Shown one piece after another: positions 9,251 through 20,331 of a stretch of 64,000 nt of DNA. Below the pieces are notes generated by a model. That model saw only the letters and a list, made by a program, of their open reading frames with translations, was not told the origin of the DNA and did not search any database. Source of the DNA: Trichomonas vaginalis G3 (taxonomy: Eukaryota; Parabasalia; Trichomonadida; Trichomonadidae); NCBI RefSeq assembly GCF_026262505.1, contig NC_067206.1, forward strand, positions 33,309,896-33,373,895, given 5' to 3'. Position 1 is the stretch's first letter. Each line of letters opens with the position of its first letter. Made by a program: the position numbers and the translations under genes.

Positions 9251-10504
9251 TTATACAGATGATATTTGCATAAGAACAACTCTTCTATTTGTGAATAATT
9301 TTCCTTGAATGGTTGAATCAAGTATTTGGCCAACAGCTGCTATCATATACATGTCATCTTTACCAGTTAATCCCAAAATTTCCCAAAGCTCTCTTACTTT
9401 TTCGAATAAAATAAAAGATGATTCTCCAATCCAGTTATTTGTAATATCTATTGCGCTCCTTGCAATGTTCATTAAGGATTCAAGTCTAAGAGCACACATT
9501 CTTTGTCTGATTCTTTCTTCTGCTTGAGAAACCAAAATAACTGAAGAAACAACCCAAGGACATGGAGAAGTTTTCTGTGTAAGCTTGTACTTCTTCTTTA
9601 TGACTTGAATTAATCTTTCTCTTTCAGGATCTTCTGTATTTAAATTTACTAAAGAATTGTAATCTCCTGAGACAGAAATTTGCTCATCCATGGTAGGAGT
9701 TTGCCATACTGTCTTATCTGATAGCCGAATCCAAGTGCAAGGAAAAGAAAATGTTAATAAAATATCTTCTGGGGATTGTGCTTGACATTGAATGATTTGG
9801 AGGTAAAGACCTGATATTGGACGTCGTAAATGTTCAAATGACGAATGATAAAGCTGATAAGGGAACATGAAATTAGCAAGAAACTGAGCCATGGCTTTTG
9901 CTTGATTATAATCATTTGATTCTATGATTGTTGACATCTGTGTCTCAAAATGAGATGTAAGAGCTATCATGTGGAACATCAAATCAGCTGGTAAACTTGG
10001 AAAATCAGGCATTTTATATATATGAGCATTTGTAAAGCGATTAAGATATTCGAGAGCACGAGAAATAAGAGGTGTTGATATTTGTAGTGGTTGTTGGAAT
10101 TTTAGTGCGGATCTTGTTGAATGAGTGATTTGTTTTAAAAAATATTTGATTTGCTGCTCCTGCTCGAATGACATATCAATTTTCTTTAAGTTGTAGATTA
10201 TCGCAACACAATAATTTCTCTTAACATCATCATTTGTAATTTGATAAATTGAAGCAAAAGATCCAAGATTGAGTTGATGCGAATCTACATGCCTAAATAG
10301 GATATTCTTCAATCTCATATCTTTTTCGGATGATGGTATATATGTATTTAGTTTGAGTAAATATTCAAAAGGCATTTCGTTTTTATCCTGGTAATAAAGC
10401 CATTTTTCCAATACAGTGACCTCTTTTTGATCATTATACGTTCCAAGAGCCACTGCTAAAAATGTACTATCAGTAGAATTTAGCAGTGATTCAACTTCAT
10501 TCAT
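9251..10504 (-). CDS. Unknown host protein, 417 aa
   Basis: Intact ATG-to-stop frame with host-like composition. The predicted protein is largely helical, lacks membrane segments, signal peptide or low-complexity tracts, and contains Trp/Pro-rich patches such as SPCPWVVSS and SFPCTWIRLSD. I recognise no domain. It could be a helical-repeat scaffold, but nothing in the sequence proves this. A TCATAA lies immediately upstream of the ATG and may act as initiator. It is convergent with the cystatin gene. Confidence 0.65.
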   Translation of the reverse strand: MNEVESLLNSTDSTFLAVALGTYNDQKEVTVLEKWLYYQDKNEMPFEYLLKLNTYIPSSEKDMRLKNILFRHVDSHQLNLGSFASIYQITNDDVKRNYCVAIIYNLKKIDMSFEQEQQIKYFLKQITHSTRSALKFQQPLQISTPLISRALEYLNRFTNAHIYKMPDFPSLPADLMFHMIALTSHFETQMSTIIESNDYNQAKAMAQFLANFMFPYQLYHSSFEHLRRPISGLYLQIIQCQAQSPEDILLTFSFPCTWIRLSDKTVWQTPTMDEQISVSGDYNSLVNLNTEDPERERLIQVIKKKYKLTQKTSPCPWVVSSVILVSQAEERIRQRMCALRLESLMNIARSAIDITNNWIGESSFILFEKVRELWEILGLTGKDDMYMIAAVGQILDSTIQGKLFTNRRVVLMQISSV

Positions 10505-11173
10505 TTTTATGAAAATTAATCTTTCTTTTTTAAAGTTTTCTATTTCTTTTCCTATGCCAATTTCAGTTATTTAGAAATATTCCGGAATTGCGGATTCATT
10601 ATCGATCAAATGCTAAATCATCAAGCTCGATCCTTATATCTTAATGAATGAATAGAGAAGCATCAAACATGCAATACTTATGTATATATCATATAAAAAA
10701 TGTTGTAATTATTTTGATATTTCCGAGAAACCTTCCCACCATAAAACATATGAAGGATTGCGACTTATTCGCATTTTTAGGTAGTTGTGCTTTTGCTGGC
10801 AAGCTGATGAATAATTTTGATAATTTTAAAATAATTATTGCAATTCTCTTTATTTTTATTTAATTTTTATAATTCCTAGCTGTAATGCTGATAGATTTTA
10901 AAATCATGGATCTTGAAAGTCTAATTGAGGATAGAAAATATTGCTTGAACATAAGAAATTACTTAACATTTACCATGCCTGATATTTACACTTAATGGAA
11001 ATCTCATATTCATTACCCAGAAAGGACATCTCTTGGGAACAATTTTTCTCACAGTCCTAAATTTTCGTAACCAAGCGACATCATTGATATTTATTACAAG
11101 ACAAGTAATTTTGCATTCAAATATTTGAACACTGATTGATTCTAATTTTGATGGCTAAAAAAAATTAATTTCG
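10505..11173. other. Divergent intergenic spacer
   Basis: About 670 bp between the unknown gene and the poly(A) polymerase gene. A 71-codon frame at 10648-10863 has no recognisable product and is probably chance. Nothing else was seen. Confidence 0.5.
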
Positions 11174-12700
11174 ATGAGTGGAACAGAGGAAGCTCCAGCT
11201 GTCGATCCAGCATGGATTCCTCTATACAAACCCGTCTCAGAGGCCGAGCCTACTCCTATAGATATCGAAGCTTCCCGCAAACTTGTCGAATTCCTAGATT
11301 CTGCAGGTGCGATAGCAGATGCCGAAGCAATGAAGCACCGCCAGGCTGTTTTTGAGACAGTCAGCAAAATTGTTGATCAGTTTATAGAAAAAGTCCGCGT
11401 AAACAAGAAAATGGAGCCACCGGAGGGCGAAGTATATAAAGGAAAATTATTTTACAGTGGATCCTACAAACTAGGTGTATGTTCACCTAAGTCAGATATC
11501 GATTGCGTAATTCTTGCACCTCAATTTGTCCAGAAAGAAGAATTCTTTTCGATTTTCTATGAATTATTGGCAGCTGATACTAAAGTAAAAGGACTAATAA
11601 AGGTTGAAGAAGCCTATGTACCAATTATAAAGCTCACTTATGATGATATCGAGTTTGATATATCTTTTGCTGCCTTAGGATTAAACAACATTACAGATGA
11701 TATAGATTTATCACCAGATTCTGTATTGGAAAACCTGAGCAAATTATCTGTGAGAGCCCTCAATAGTCTTCGTGTTAATAATATGGTGATTAAACTAGTT
11801 CCTAATCTAGATAATTTCAAAACTTTACTAAAGTTTGTTAGATATTGGGCTTTTAAGCGAGGATTATACGGAAATGTCTACGGATACTTTGGTGGCGTTA
11901 ATCTTGCCATTCTTTCCGCTTTTGTTTGTCAAAGATATCCAACAGCTTCTCCAGCTATGCTTGCCCTCTACTTTTTCTCCGAAATTTCGCAGTGGACATG
12001 GCCAACGCCAATATATATCAACCGTCCTAATTATGGTGAGTTACTTTCTTGGGATCCAACTACGGAATCCGACCATAACGACGTAATGCCAATCATTACA
12101 CCAGCGTATCCATCAACAAACAGCCAAAGAAGCGCAACAACGTCATCGCGAAACAGAATTATCCAAGAGATGGTGAAAGCTCTTCAAATAATGCCGAATA
12201 TCATTACAGGAGACCTTCCATGGTCAGCGGTTTGCGAAGACCATGAGTTCTTCGAGTCGTACAAGAACTACATTGAGATAGATATTCGCGCAGAAGGCTT
12301 GGCAGATTATAATTGGTGGAAAGGCACAGTTATCTCAAAAGTTAAGAGGCTAATTACATCGCTTGAAGCTATAGAGCGTGTTAAGTGCGCTCCTATCTTC
12401 CCTTCTTCTTTTGATCGTGAAAATAACAATAAATACCAAGGTTCAATTTTCATCGGTTTGGAGACAGAAAAGACAAAAGATGATGAGGGAAAGAAGGTCA
12501 ACCCAAGCGCTGCAATTAAAAAGTATCTGGAAGAGATTTACAAATTAACAAACAGACCTCTGTCAACAAAGATAGAAAATCCACAGGTAATCAACAGAAA
12601 GAAGATCCCTGACTTCTGTTTTCCAAATGGAAGAAAGAAGAAGCCAAGTAAAAAGCATTTGAAAAAGAAATCTTCTTCTTCTGAGAAAAAGGGAAAATGA
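11174..12700 (+). CDS. Poly(A) polymerase
   Basis: Intact 508-residue protein. The nucleotidyltransferase signature is clear: FYSGSYKLGV at about residues 93-102, then SDIDCVIL with the metal-binding pair Asp108/Asp110, and the third carboxylate in FDISFA (Asp162). These are followed by the central domain (LLKFVRYWAFKRGLYGNVYGYFGGVNLAILSAFVCQ) and an RNA-binding-like C-terminal domain. The length is typical of canonical nuclear poly(A) polymerases. The C terminus ends in a Lys/Ser-rich tail (KKKPSKKHLKKKSSSSEKKGK) that may act as a nuclear localisation signal. The enzyme adds the poly(A) tail after 3' cleavage of pre-mRNA. The gene is undamaged and its codon use matches the neighbouring host genes. 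Confidence 0.93.
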   Translation: MSGTEEAPAVDPAWIPLYKPVSEAEPTPIDIEASRKLVEFLDSAGAIADAEAMKHRQAVFETVSKIVDQFIEKVRVNKKMEPPEGEVYKGKLFYSGSYKLGVCSPKSDIDCVILAPQFVQKEEFFSIFYELLAADTKVKGLIKVEEAYVPIIKLTYDDIEFDISFAALGLNNITDDIDLSPDSVLENLSKLSVRALNSLRVNNMVIKLVPNLDNFKTLLKFVRYWAFKRGLYGNVYGYFGGVNLAILSAFVCQRYPTASPAMLALYFFSEISQWTWPTPIYINRPNYGELLSWDPTTESDHNDVMPIITPAYPSTNSQRSATTSSRNRIIQEMVKALQIMPNIITGDLPWSAVCEDHEFFESYKNYIEIDIRAEGLADYNWWKGTVISKVKRLITSLEAIERVKCAPIFPSSFDRENNNKYQGSIFIGLETEKTKDDEGKKVNPSAAIKKYLEEIYKLTNRPLSTKIENPQVINRKKIPDFCFPNGRKKKPSKKHLKKKSSSSEKKGK

Positions 12701-13277
12701 AGTGTTAGATAACCTTTTTCATTGACAGTGTTTTATGTCTCACAGTATATATATATATGTTTTTATTCATAATTTTAATTTTTTTATAAAAAAAGTTTTT
12801 TTAAAAAGTTTCCTTGTAAACTATAGAATCTCTTTCAATTTTTCTGAGTAAAACGTAATCATTTTTAAATCATTTTCTTTTTTAACTATTATTAGATGAA
12901 ATCATCATGTTAGCTGGACATCTTTCCAAAACTTAGCCTTCACACACATAGAATTACTGATTTAAGAACTACAATTACTTATATCTATTAGGATTGTTGT
13001 AATTGAATTGATTATCAGCATATTTGTAGCTGATTAATCCATATTTGTGCATTAAAATATTTATATTTTACTTAATGTGGAAGTTTTGTAGATATATTTT
13101 TGCTTTTTATATTGATTTCATGAAAATTGAAATAAAGATTTTATGTTTTTTTACTTTAATCTTCAATAAAACGTTTTAATCTATTTACATACAGATGATA
13201 TTAAATGCAGTTATATGAAAAAATGAAGATAAAACAGTAGACAATTTAAATAATAGCAAATAACATAAAAAATAAAA
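12701..13277. other. Convergent spacer, no gene seen
   Basis: A+T-rich region between the 3' ends of the poly(A) polymerase and kelch genes. It includes a short TA repeat near 12746-12757; nothing else was recognised. Confidence 0.5.
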
Positions 13278-14447
13278 TTAACAGGATGCCCGATACAAAG
13301 TATCGAGCATATCACTACGATGATTCAAAACGCCTAAAGCATCTCCGATCTTCAACATGTAAAATGGGGATGGATCTGTTGAAGGGAATCCAAGGAAAGT
13401 ATAAACAATCTTTTTCTCTTCATCATAATAAGAAACAAATGAATGTATGCGAGGAATCATGAAAAGACCGTTCTCTGTAACTCGACCGTCAGATTTCGTA
13501 ACTGTTTCTTCATCTGGCATAATATAAAAGACGAACCACATATTTCGGTTCAAATCGAAGCAATAAATCAGGTTGTAACTGTTTTCTGATTTTCCTCCGA
13601 TATAAAGAACGTATTGACCAGCAAGAATCATTCCGCTGCATGTAGTAATACTCGTAGGTTGTGGTCCGCCGGTCTGAATGACCTCGCATAGTTTCTTTTT
13701 CGTATTTATTATCATCATTCCACTGGATTTTGAGCCTCCGAAGATATAAATGTTATCATTATATACGATATGAGGTACAGCAGCTCTTCCAGTGATGTTT
13801 TGCGCATAGGCTGTCCAGTTTAGGGTTTTTAAGTCAAGAATATATAATCGATTTGGCCAATCTCCGTTAAATCCGCCCCATAAAAACAACTGGTCACCAA
13901 TGACATCGAAAATGGGACTGGATCGACCACACGGAACGTCTCCTTTAGTATCTAATCTGTTTATGACGAGTGTGTTAAGATCTATCGCGTACATGTCGTT
14001 GATATAGTCTGTACTATTATATCCTCCGTATATGATTAAATGGTTTTGATATACGACTGCACAGGAACCAGTTCTCGGAGAAATTTTAGAACCGGAGGTT
14101 CTAAGGAGTTTCCAGAGATGTGTAGTGCAGTCAAGCATCCAAACATCGTTGAGGAAGATATTATCTTTGTTAATACCGCATCCAATGTAGCATTTGTGAG
14201 AATTTTTATCTTCGGCACTGAAAAATCCGGTTCTTGGGAGAGGTGTTGTTCCTTCCGGCATATGCACAGACCATATACCAACAAAAGGCTGGTTAATTGT
14301 TTTTCCGGCAGTATTATCATTATCACTAACATCAGAGAAGCCATGACTGGCTACTTCTTCATAGGAACGGGTGGAAGAAATAGGTAGATAAACGTCATTG
14401 ACAGAGGGCCTGTTCTTTCCAGAGATTACACTTTGATCTTGCCCCAT
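13278..14447 (-). CDS. Kelch-repeat protein, probably N-myristoylated
   Basis: Intact 389-residue protein. After a Ser-rich head it has about five kelch blades with the expected double glycines and W/Y positions: LIIYGGYNSTDYINDMYAID, LFLWGGFNG, IYIFGGSKSS, VLYIGGKSEN. Kelch propellers are protein-interaction domains; no BTB, F-box or catalytic domain accompanies it. The N terminus MGQDQS fits an N-myristoylation signal (Gly2, Ser6), which suggests membrane attachment. It resembles the many stand-alone kelch proteins of trichomonads. Its partner is unknown. Confidence 0.85.
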   Translation of the reverse strand: MGQDQSVISGKNRPSVNDVYLPISSTRSYEEVASHGFSDVSDNDNTAGKTINQPFVGIWSVHMPEGTTPLPRTGFFSAEDKNSHKCYIGCGINKDNIFLNDVWMLDCTTHLWKLLRTSGSKISPRTGSCAVVYQNHLIIYGGYNSTDYINDMYAIDLNTLVINRLDTKGDVPCGRSSPIFDVIGDQLFLWGGFNGDWPNRLYILDLKTLNWTAYAQNITGRAAVPHIVYNDNIYIFGGSKSSGMMIINTKKKLCEVIQTGGPQPTSITTCSGMILAGQYVLYIGGKSENSYNLIYCFDLNRNMWFVFYIMPDEETVTKSDGRVTENGLFMIPRIHSFVSYYDEEKKIVYTFLGFPSTDPSPFYMLKIGDALGVLNHRSDMLDTLYRASC

Positions 14448-14547
14448 TTATTTTAATTTATTTTTTTTTCCTTTTCAGAAGAATTCTGTTTTAGAAACGA
14501 TAAAATTTGAAACCGCAGAATTGAATTTTCAATATATAAATTTAGGG

Positions 14548-14553
14548 GGAGAA
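14548..14553. repeat. Left target-site duplication GGAGAA
   Basis: Six bases identical to 17956-17961, directly outside the inverted ends of the 14554-17955 element. Confidence 0.6.
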
Positions 14554-17500
14554 CAGAGGTAGGGCAACGATAGAAAATTTTTGGAAAAAAAGTTCGGAGA
14601 TCTTAAACGTATCATATTCCCTGCATGGTTTGGTATCTTCCGCCATGCGTTGTGCCAAACATATTGACACTTTCCAATAATTAATTTATGGTATGAGTCA
14701 CAGAGTTAGATTATAAAAAGAAAGTAAATAATTGCAATTAGAAATCATATATGTCGGAAATCAAATGTTGATGAGCAGAAACCTTTTACTCATCATAAAA
14801 GAGATAAATCACTAAAGATTTGTATACATTAAAATTTGATATTTGGTGCTCGAAAACTGTCTGATGGGACTCCTCCAAAATGAACCAATCTATCGCTGAG
14901 GACCAAATTAGATGATGTGGATGGTGTATTCTCTAATTCTAACTTAGGAAGAATGGGAACAAAACGAATGACGACAACAACATGTCAAACATAGATTAAA
15001 TATCTATGAATCAATAAAGTATACGTGCATTGAAGGTGATAACGATCACTTGAGGCTTATAACTCTTTGACTAAATTATGCAATAATTAAATATAATCAT
15101 TTTTATATTTTTATACTGATAGTAATTAATATACTATCCTGCTTAATAAATGGTATGATCAAATTTGTTTGAAAATTTAATTATGTATATGAAACTATGT
15201 CTTCTATATAAAAATCAAAATTTTCGGACGAACCTAGATTGAACCTTTATGAAAATCTATCATTTTTGTTAATTGAGTTAATATGAATCTTTTACATATG
15301 TATATATAGCATTGATAGCTTATATAATCATGGTTTATTCCATATTAACATATTTTTTCAGTTAAATTTGTTAATAATATCATGTAACAAATTAATTCAA
15401 GATTAGAATGTCTACAAAATGCTAACAAATAAGAACAAAATACGATTTCTCGACTTAAATTTTAATATGGAGTAGTTTTTCGTTTAAATCTAATTAAAAA
15501 TGAATAAAAACTTATCTTGTACTATTTTCATTCAAAGATTTTAATAATGTAAATCATGCATTTTCATAATTCAGTACAGTTCTTTTTAGAATTAAAGTTG
15601 ATGAGGATGATATTTGTGATTTAAAATAATTTGTTAATGTTCACCTTTTATTCATCACCTTGTGGTATGCCCTAAAGCAATAGCATTATCAATTCTGCTG
15701 AATTGATCAACTCAAAATTCCAAAAAAAATTCAAAATTTCAAAAATGAAATTAAACAATTTGAATTTTCACATGAAAAAATCAATTTCGAAAAAAATTTG
15801 GAAAATCAAAGTATTTGATAATTAGTCAAATAATCAATTTACATCGTTTTTACTCATAAAAAACAACTAATTTTTGATTTTGATATCATATTTGATAAAT
15901 ACTCATTCCAGAGTTGACGTAATGTATTAATTATTGTTAGAGATATTGCTTTCGCAGCAAAATTCTTATTTCATGAAAGAAAAAAAAATGATTTTATTCC
16001 AACAAAAACAAGTAAACAGATGAATGGAAACGTACTATATTTTCATAAATGTAGTAATCAGCGTGTCAGCTTTTGTTTATCATGTTCGAGTCAAAATGTA
16101 TTAACTTGTAATAAGAAATATTCGAAGATTATATGAAGTATTGAGCATTCTTTGTAGAAATATTTGTAATTCATTACTAACATATATAATAAAGTTGTTT
16201 TTTTTTCCTTATTGCAATAATTTTGTCTGATTTTAATAACTTTTCATGTATACGAGTTGTGTGAATATGCATCATAATATGCGTAAATATACTTATTTGC
16301 GACGAATAATGTGGTTGCATAATGGAGGTGCTAAATTTTGATTTTTAATATGGGGCTTTGGTATGTATAATCATGTTCTTATCTCAACGTAGGAGTATTG
16401 GTGCAATATGATTAAAATTTACGAGGTTGATCTTAAATTGAATAATTCTGGAGTATAAATCACAATGCAGCTAATTCTATGTTAAAGATAGATACAGATT
16501 GTAGTAATCAATTAGGGAGTACAAATTCATTCTTTCATTTCTGTCGTATTGAGCAGAAAGGAAGAGATCATAACCCTAGGAAAAAAAGCCCAAATTTGTC
16601 ACTTTTCATAGTACGTTAAACTCAATTCGCTCGGCGAATGCCGAGCACACGTACTCATCATTCAACATAATATTCTCATTCTTTGGTTATTATAGTGCCA
16701 GACAACACAAGATTTCAAAGAATTACTTGAGTTTTCAATTAATCTTAATCCGATTTTAGATTTATCGAGAACTCCATCATCACAATCACATACTTCAGTG
16801 CGGTAACTACAATTATCCATATACAGAAGGAAGTTCTTTTCGAACAACTCATTTGGAGTCTGTTTTGGAAAGAACTTCTTTCTGTCCGACTTAATTTCAT
16901 AGTTCCTGATCAACCAAAAGACAGAAACCACACACTATCTACTTAGGAAAGGAGTTCTTTCTAAATCTTCCTTAAATTGAGATTTTACGAGAGATAACCC
17001 TTCTATTGCACTTAAAAATGAACATTTTGATATCTTTAGTATCACACATGGTCATATATAGTATTTCATCTACATGAATACATTCATCTTTCGAAGTCTC
17101 TCATTAAATGGGAGGCTTCGAAAGATGAATCGTTTTATTCATACAACTTTAAATCTCGAACACATTTAGAGAGTGAGTATATCATTTTATTCTTGTTTTG
17201 AGTTTATTCTGATTCAAAATTGCAGTGAAAACAGAAGTTCACACATCATATCTGAATGTGAGCTCATCTATACTTATACGATCTCAATACCTCCACTCTA
17301 AGCATAAGAGGTGAAGTTATATAAAAATTATCAGATGCGTTGAAGTCTCAAAAGTATTGCCTGAATGCTTGTTTCATATTTGTCCAAGTAGTTTCAATGA
17401 ATAAATGTATTGTTTTTTATAATTTCGATTTATTTTTAGAAAATATTCAATATAAACCTTTATTGTGTTATTTACATCTCATAAATTCTCTGTCTAAATC

Positions 17501-17955
17501 ATATAAAAGCGCGTTTTACCCCTATGAATCAAGAAATTCATTCAATATTCATGGTATATTTATTAAATTTATACGATTTACTAATAATCAATATTATATC
17601 CTCATAAATAGCAATATATTTTGGTAATCTATGATAATCATATACAATATTTGAAATCAAATTTTCATTAGTTTAGGTTCCTTGTTAATAGTAAACCATT
17701 ATATTTATTACTAATAATAAAATCTATGTGTCGTATTGAAATTCAATAAAATTACTTATTTGGTCCAAAAAAACAAATTAGATAAAATTTTTCTTTTTTT
17801 ATGTAATTTTTGTTTTTCATTTTTCTCAAGATCCTAAGTTATGTTCTAACTTTTGACATCATATCATATCATGCTAGGCAATATATTATAGCATATCCAA
17901 AAGGCAAGGAAATCTATCAGAGAAGCCTTTTTGACCTATCGTTGCCCTACCTCTG
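14554..17955. mobile_element. Non-autonomous DNA transposon, 3402 bp, class uncertain
   Basis: The ends are perfect 20-bp inverted repeats: CAGAGGTAGGGCAACGATAG at 14554-14573 and its exact complement at 17936-17955. GGAGAA flanks both sides as a 6-bp target duplication. The interior is A+T-rich and has no frame that looks like a transposase; frames at 16662-16931 and 17340-17627 are short and unrecognisable. Internal structure includes a GCTCGGC hairpin near 16630 and a 15-bp inverted repeat (17082-17096 / 17116-17130). A 6-bp duplication fits Polintons, IS3EU or Dada families; the terminal CAGAG also fits hAT, but only 6 rather than 8 flanking bases match. Confidence 0.55.
17082..17130. repeat. 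15-bp perfect inverted repeat (hairpin)
   Basis: ATTCATCTTTCGAAG at 17082-17096 is the exact complement of 17116-17130, with a 19-bp spacer that can extend the stem by CTC/GAG. It lies inside the 3.4 kb element. Confidence 0.6.
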
Positions 17956-17961
17956 GGAGAA
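17956..17961. repeat. Right target-site duplication GGAGAA
   Basis: Exact partner of 14548-14553. Confidence 0.6.
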
Positions 17962-18266
17962 CTTTTATGCACAAATTCTTATAACCTCATTGACGTGTAT
18001 GCATTAAAAATGCAGAGTTTAAACAATGATAAACAAATTGAATTCACTTCACTTTCAATTGAAAATGTGGAGAACTTCACTTCATATCATCTTATATTTA
18101 ATCATATTACAGTTTCTATGACGAATTCATTTTTGGGATAAATTCAGGTTTATTTTTGACATGTCAAAAAAAAAAACTATGTTAGAAGAAACAAACAAGT
18201 AATTTTGTGAACCCTTTTTCCCAAAGATATAACATTGCATTCATTCAAAGAAAATATATTCGCAAT
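17962..18266. other. Short host spacer, nothing seen
   Basis: About 300 bp of A+T-rich DNA between the 3.4 kb element and Polinton E2, with no recognisable feature. Confidence 0.5.
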
Positions 18267-18272
18267 GTGTGT

Positions 18273-18531
18273 AGTAGTATATGTGGAAGGGTTTTGTGAC
18301 TTTTTTTGTAAACGTAAGAATTCATACAATATCGAGCGATTTTGTATCATTTTTTTAACATATGAAGTAAAAAATGTATGATTCTGACGGTTTTGATTCT
18401 TACGTTTTTGAATAAATCAAGATTTAAAAAATTTTCAAAATTGTAAGACATTTACACTCAGCCCAAACATAATGAAATAAAAAATATATTTATTTATAAA
18501 TCATTAAAAAAATTAAAGTTATTTTTAAAAT
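18273..18531 (+). repeat. Left terminal inverted repeat of E2
   Basis: 259 bp, nearly identical to the complement of 37593-37851; I see only a few substitutions near the inner end. It starts AGTAGTATATG after the GTGTGT duplication. Confidence 0.92.
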
Positions 18532-18677
18532 GAGAAAGGGACAGACTAGCCCATTGTCACTTTTTAATTTAGCAAATGAACGCTTATGGAGTGGAGTTTT
18601 TGGGTAAATCTGATTTGCTTATAAATGAAATAAAATCAAAAGAAACCATATTGGCATTATATTATGCAAAAATAAAT

Positions 18678-19360
18678 GATCTTACTTAGTACTTTTAAAG
18701 TTAATTTCAGAAAAAATTTGACACAATGGTATCCGGCACATACAAGTGGTGTACAACCAAAATATAAGTTGGTTTAAACATATATTGCTATATCTCATGA
18801 TCTTACTTAGTACTTTTAAAGTTAATTTCAGAAAAAATTTGACACAATGGTATCCGGCACATACAAGTGGTGTACAACCAAAATATAAGTTGGTTTAAAC
18901 ATATATTGCTATATCTCATGATCTTACTTAGTACTTTTAAAGTTAATTTCAGAAAAAATTTGACACAATGGTATCCGGCACATACAAGTGGTGTACAACC
19001 AAAATATAAGTTGGTTTAAACATATATTGCTATATCTCATGATCTTACTTAGTACTTTTAAAGTTAATTTCAGAAAAAATTTGACACAATGGTATCCGGC
19101 ACATACAAGTGGTGTACAACCAAAATATAAGTTGGTTTAAACATATATTGCTATATCTCATGATCTTACTTAGTACTTTTAAAGTTAATTTCAGAAAAAA
19201 TTTGACACAATGGTATCCGGCACATACAAGTGGTGTACAACCAAAATATAAGTTGGTTTAAACATATATTGCTATATCTCATGATCTTACTTAGTACTTT
19301 TAAAGTTAATTTCAGAAAAAATTTGACACAATGGTATCCGGCACATACAAGTGGTGTACA
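18678..19360 (+). repeat. 121-bp tandem repeat, about 5.6 copies
   Basis: The unit starts GATCTTACTTAGTACTTTT and recurs at 18678, 18799, 18920, 19041, 19162 and 19283. The copies are practically identical, and the last breaks off near 19361. The 121-bp period is not a multiple of three, so it does not encode a repeated peptide. The near-identity of copies implies recent expansion. Confidence 0.9.
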
Positions 19361-19637
19361 ACCAAATCTTCGACTCGATGAACTTGTCATCGAGTTATAT
19401 TCCAGTGTTGTTCCTTCATTCCTGATTAAGTTGCAAATTAAAGGTCTGGATTCAGAGAGAAGTGTTAAAGTTATCAAAAAAGTCACAAGAGATTTCGAAG
19501 AAATGACACAATTTAAAAAAGTCGAATGCATCAGTATGCTTGGAGCTGTTCAGAAAGGTCTGAAAAATGATACACTTGATCCCAACATTGTTTACTCAAC
19601 ATTAAAAATATTATTGCAAAGAAAACATTTGATTTAA
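19281..19637 (+). CDS. Unknown protein partly encoded by the tandem repeat, 118 aa
   Basis: The ATG at 19281 sits at the boundary of the last repeat unit, and each upstream unit carries the same ATG with a different downstream frame. The first ~26 codons derive from the repeat (LLSTFKVNFRKNLTQWYPAH). The rest is unique and helical (LDELVIELYSSVVPSFL, ERSVKVIKKVTRDFEEM) and ends LLQRKHLI. No domain was recognised. It may be the remaining 3' part of a larger gene whose 5' end was replaced by the repeat. Confidence 0.35.
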   Translation: MILLSTFKVNFRKNLTQWYPAHTSGVQPNLRLDELVIELYSSVVPSFLIKLQIKGLDSERSVKVIKKVTRDFEEMTQFKKVECISMLGAVQKGLKNDTLDPNIVYSTLKILLQRKHLI

Positions 19638-19896
19638 TAAACATTTAATTTATTATAATTAATTTTTTATTACAATATACTAAAAAATGCTATAAATAAA
19701 TTATTATATTTTATTAAAATGTGACTTTTAATAGTAAGTGAATAAAATAAATCAGGAATTGGGAAAGAAATAAGGTTAATTAAAAATAATGAAAATTACA
19801 AGTTTAAGGTTAATGAAAAAGTGACAATGGGCGAGTTTGTCCCCCACTCTAAACTTTAAAAAGAATTTGATGAGTTCAACATTGAACTTTAAGAAA

Positions 19897-20265
19897 TTAA
19901 TGATTATTTGAATTTATGATATCAATTATTTGATTTATTCTTTCTTCAATCTCTTCTATTCTTTTTGTTAAATCATCAATTTTCATTAATGAGGTGATTC
20001 TTGATTGAGGAATAGATTTCAAACTAACCACTCCTTTTATTTTTGAAATTTTGAATCCATCAACTTTAAACATTTTATTCAATTTACATGTTGTCAATTC
20101 TTCAAATAATTTTTTATTATTAGCATAATAGTCATTAAATTCTTCAACAGATGAAAAAATTTTTATTTCAGTAATTGGTTTAACAACATTTATTTTTTGT
20201 TGAACATTTTCACTTTCATTTATTTCTTCCTTCTCTGTTTCATTTATTTTTAAAATTGGTTTCAT
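19897..20265 (-). CDS. Unknown Polinton protein with C-terminal coiled coil, 122 aa
   Basis: Intact frame from an ATG preceded by a TTTTTAT box. After a Glu/Asn-rich head it has a compact domain (SVEEFNDYYANNKKLFEELTTCKLNKMFKVDGFKISKIKG, one stretch) and a short coiled coil (DLTKRIEEIEERINQIIDIIN). The pattern of a small helical domain plus dimerising helix suggests a DNA-binding or scaffold protein, but I do not know the family. It is divergent from the small protein at 20332. Confidence 0.5.
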   Translation of the reverse strand: MKPILKINETEKEEINESENVQQKINVVKPITEIKIFSSVEEFNDYYANNKKLFEELTTCKLNKMFKVDGFKISKIKGVVSLKSIPQSRITSLMKIDDLTKRIEEIEERINQIIDIINSNNH

Positions 20266-20331
20266 TTATCATTAAATAAAAATTAGAATATAAGTGATGA
20301 AATATATTTTTTAATTAATATTAAATCAGAA

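Larger units (their letters stand above)
18538..19843. other. Segment bracketed by 28-bp inverted repeats inside E2
   Basis: 18538-18565 (GGGACAGACTAGCCCATTGT...) and the complement of 19816-19843 match at 26 of 28 positions. The enclosed 1.3 kb contains the 121-bp tandem repeat and the frame at 19281-19637, and lies directly inside the left terminal repeat of E2. It could be a nested non-autonomous insertion, but no target duplication is evident. Confidence 0.4.

Noticed and set aside
16662-17627. Transposase fragments within the 3.4 kb element
   Set aside because: Frames at 16662-16931 and 17340-17627 show no DDE-type motif or helix-turn-helix and are no longer than chance frames.
14554-17955. 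A degraded Polinton, because of the 6-bp duplication
   Set aside because: Ends start CAGAGG rather than AGT, the inverted repeats are only 20 bp, and no Polinton gene remnant is visible.
18678-19360. Peptide repeat encoded by the 121-bp tandem array
   Set aside because: 121 is not divisible by three and each unit has stops in the relevant frame.
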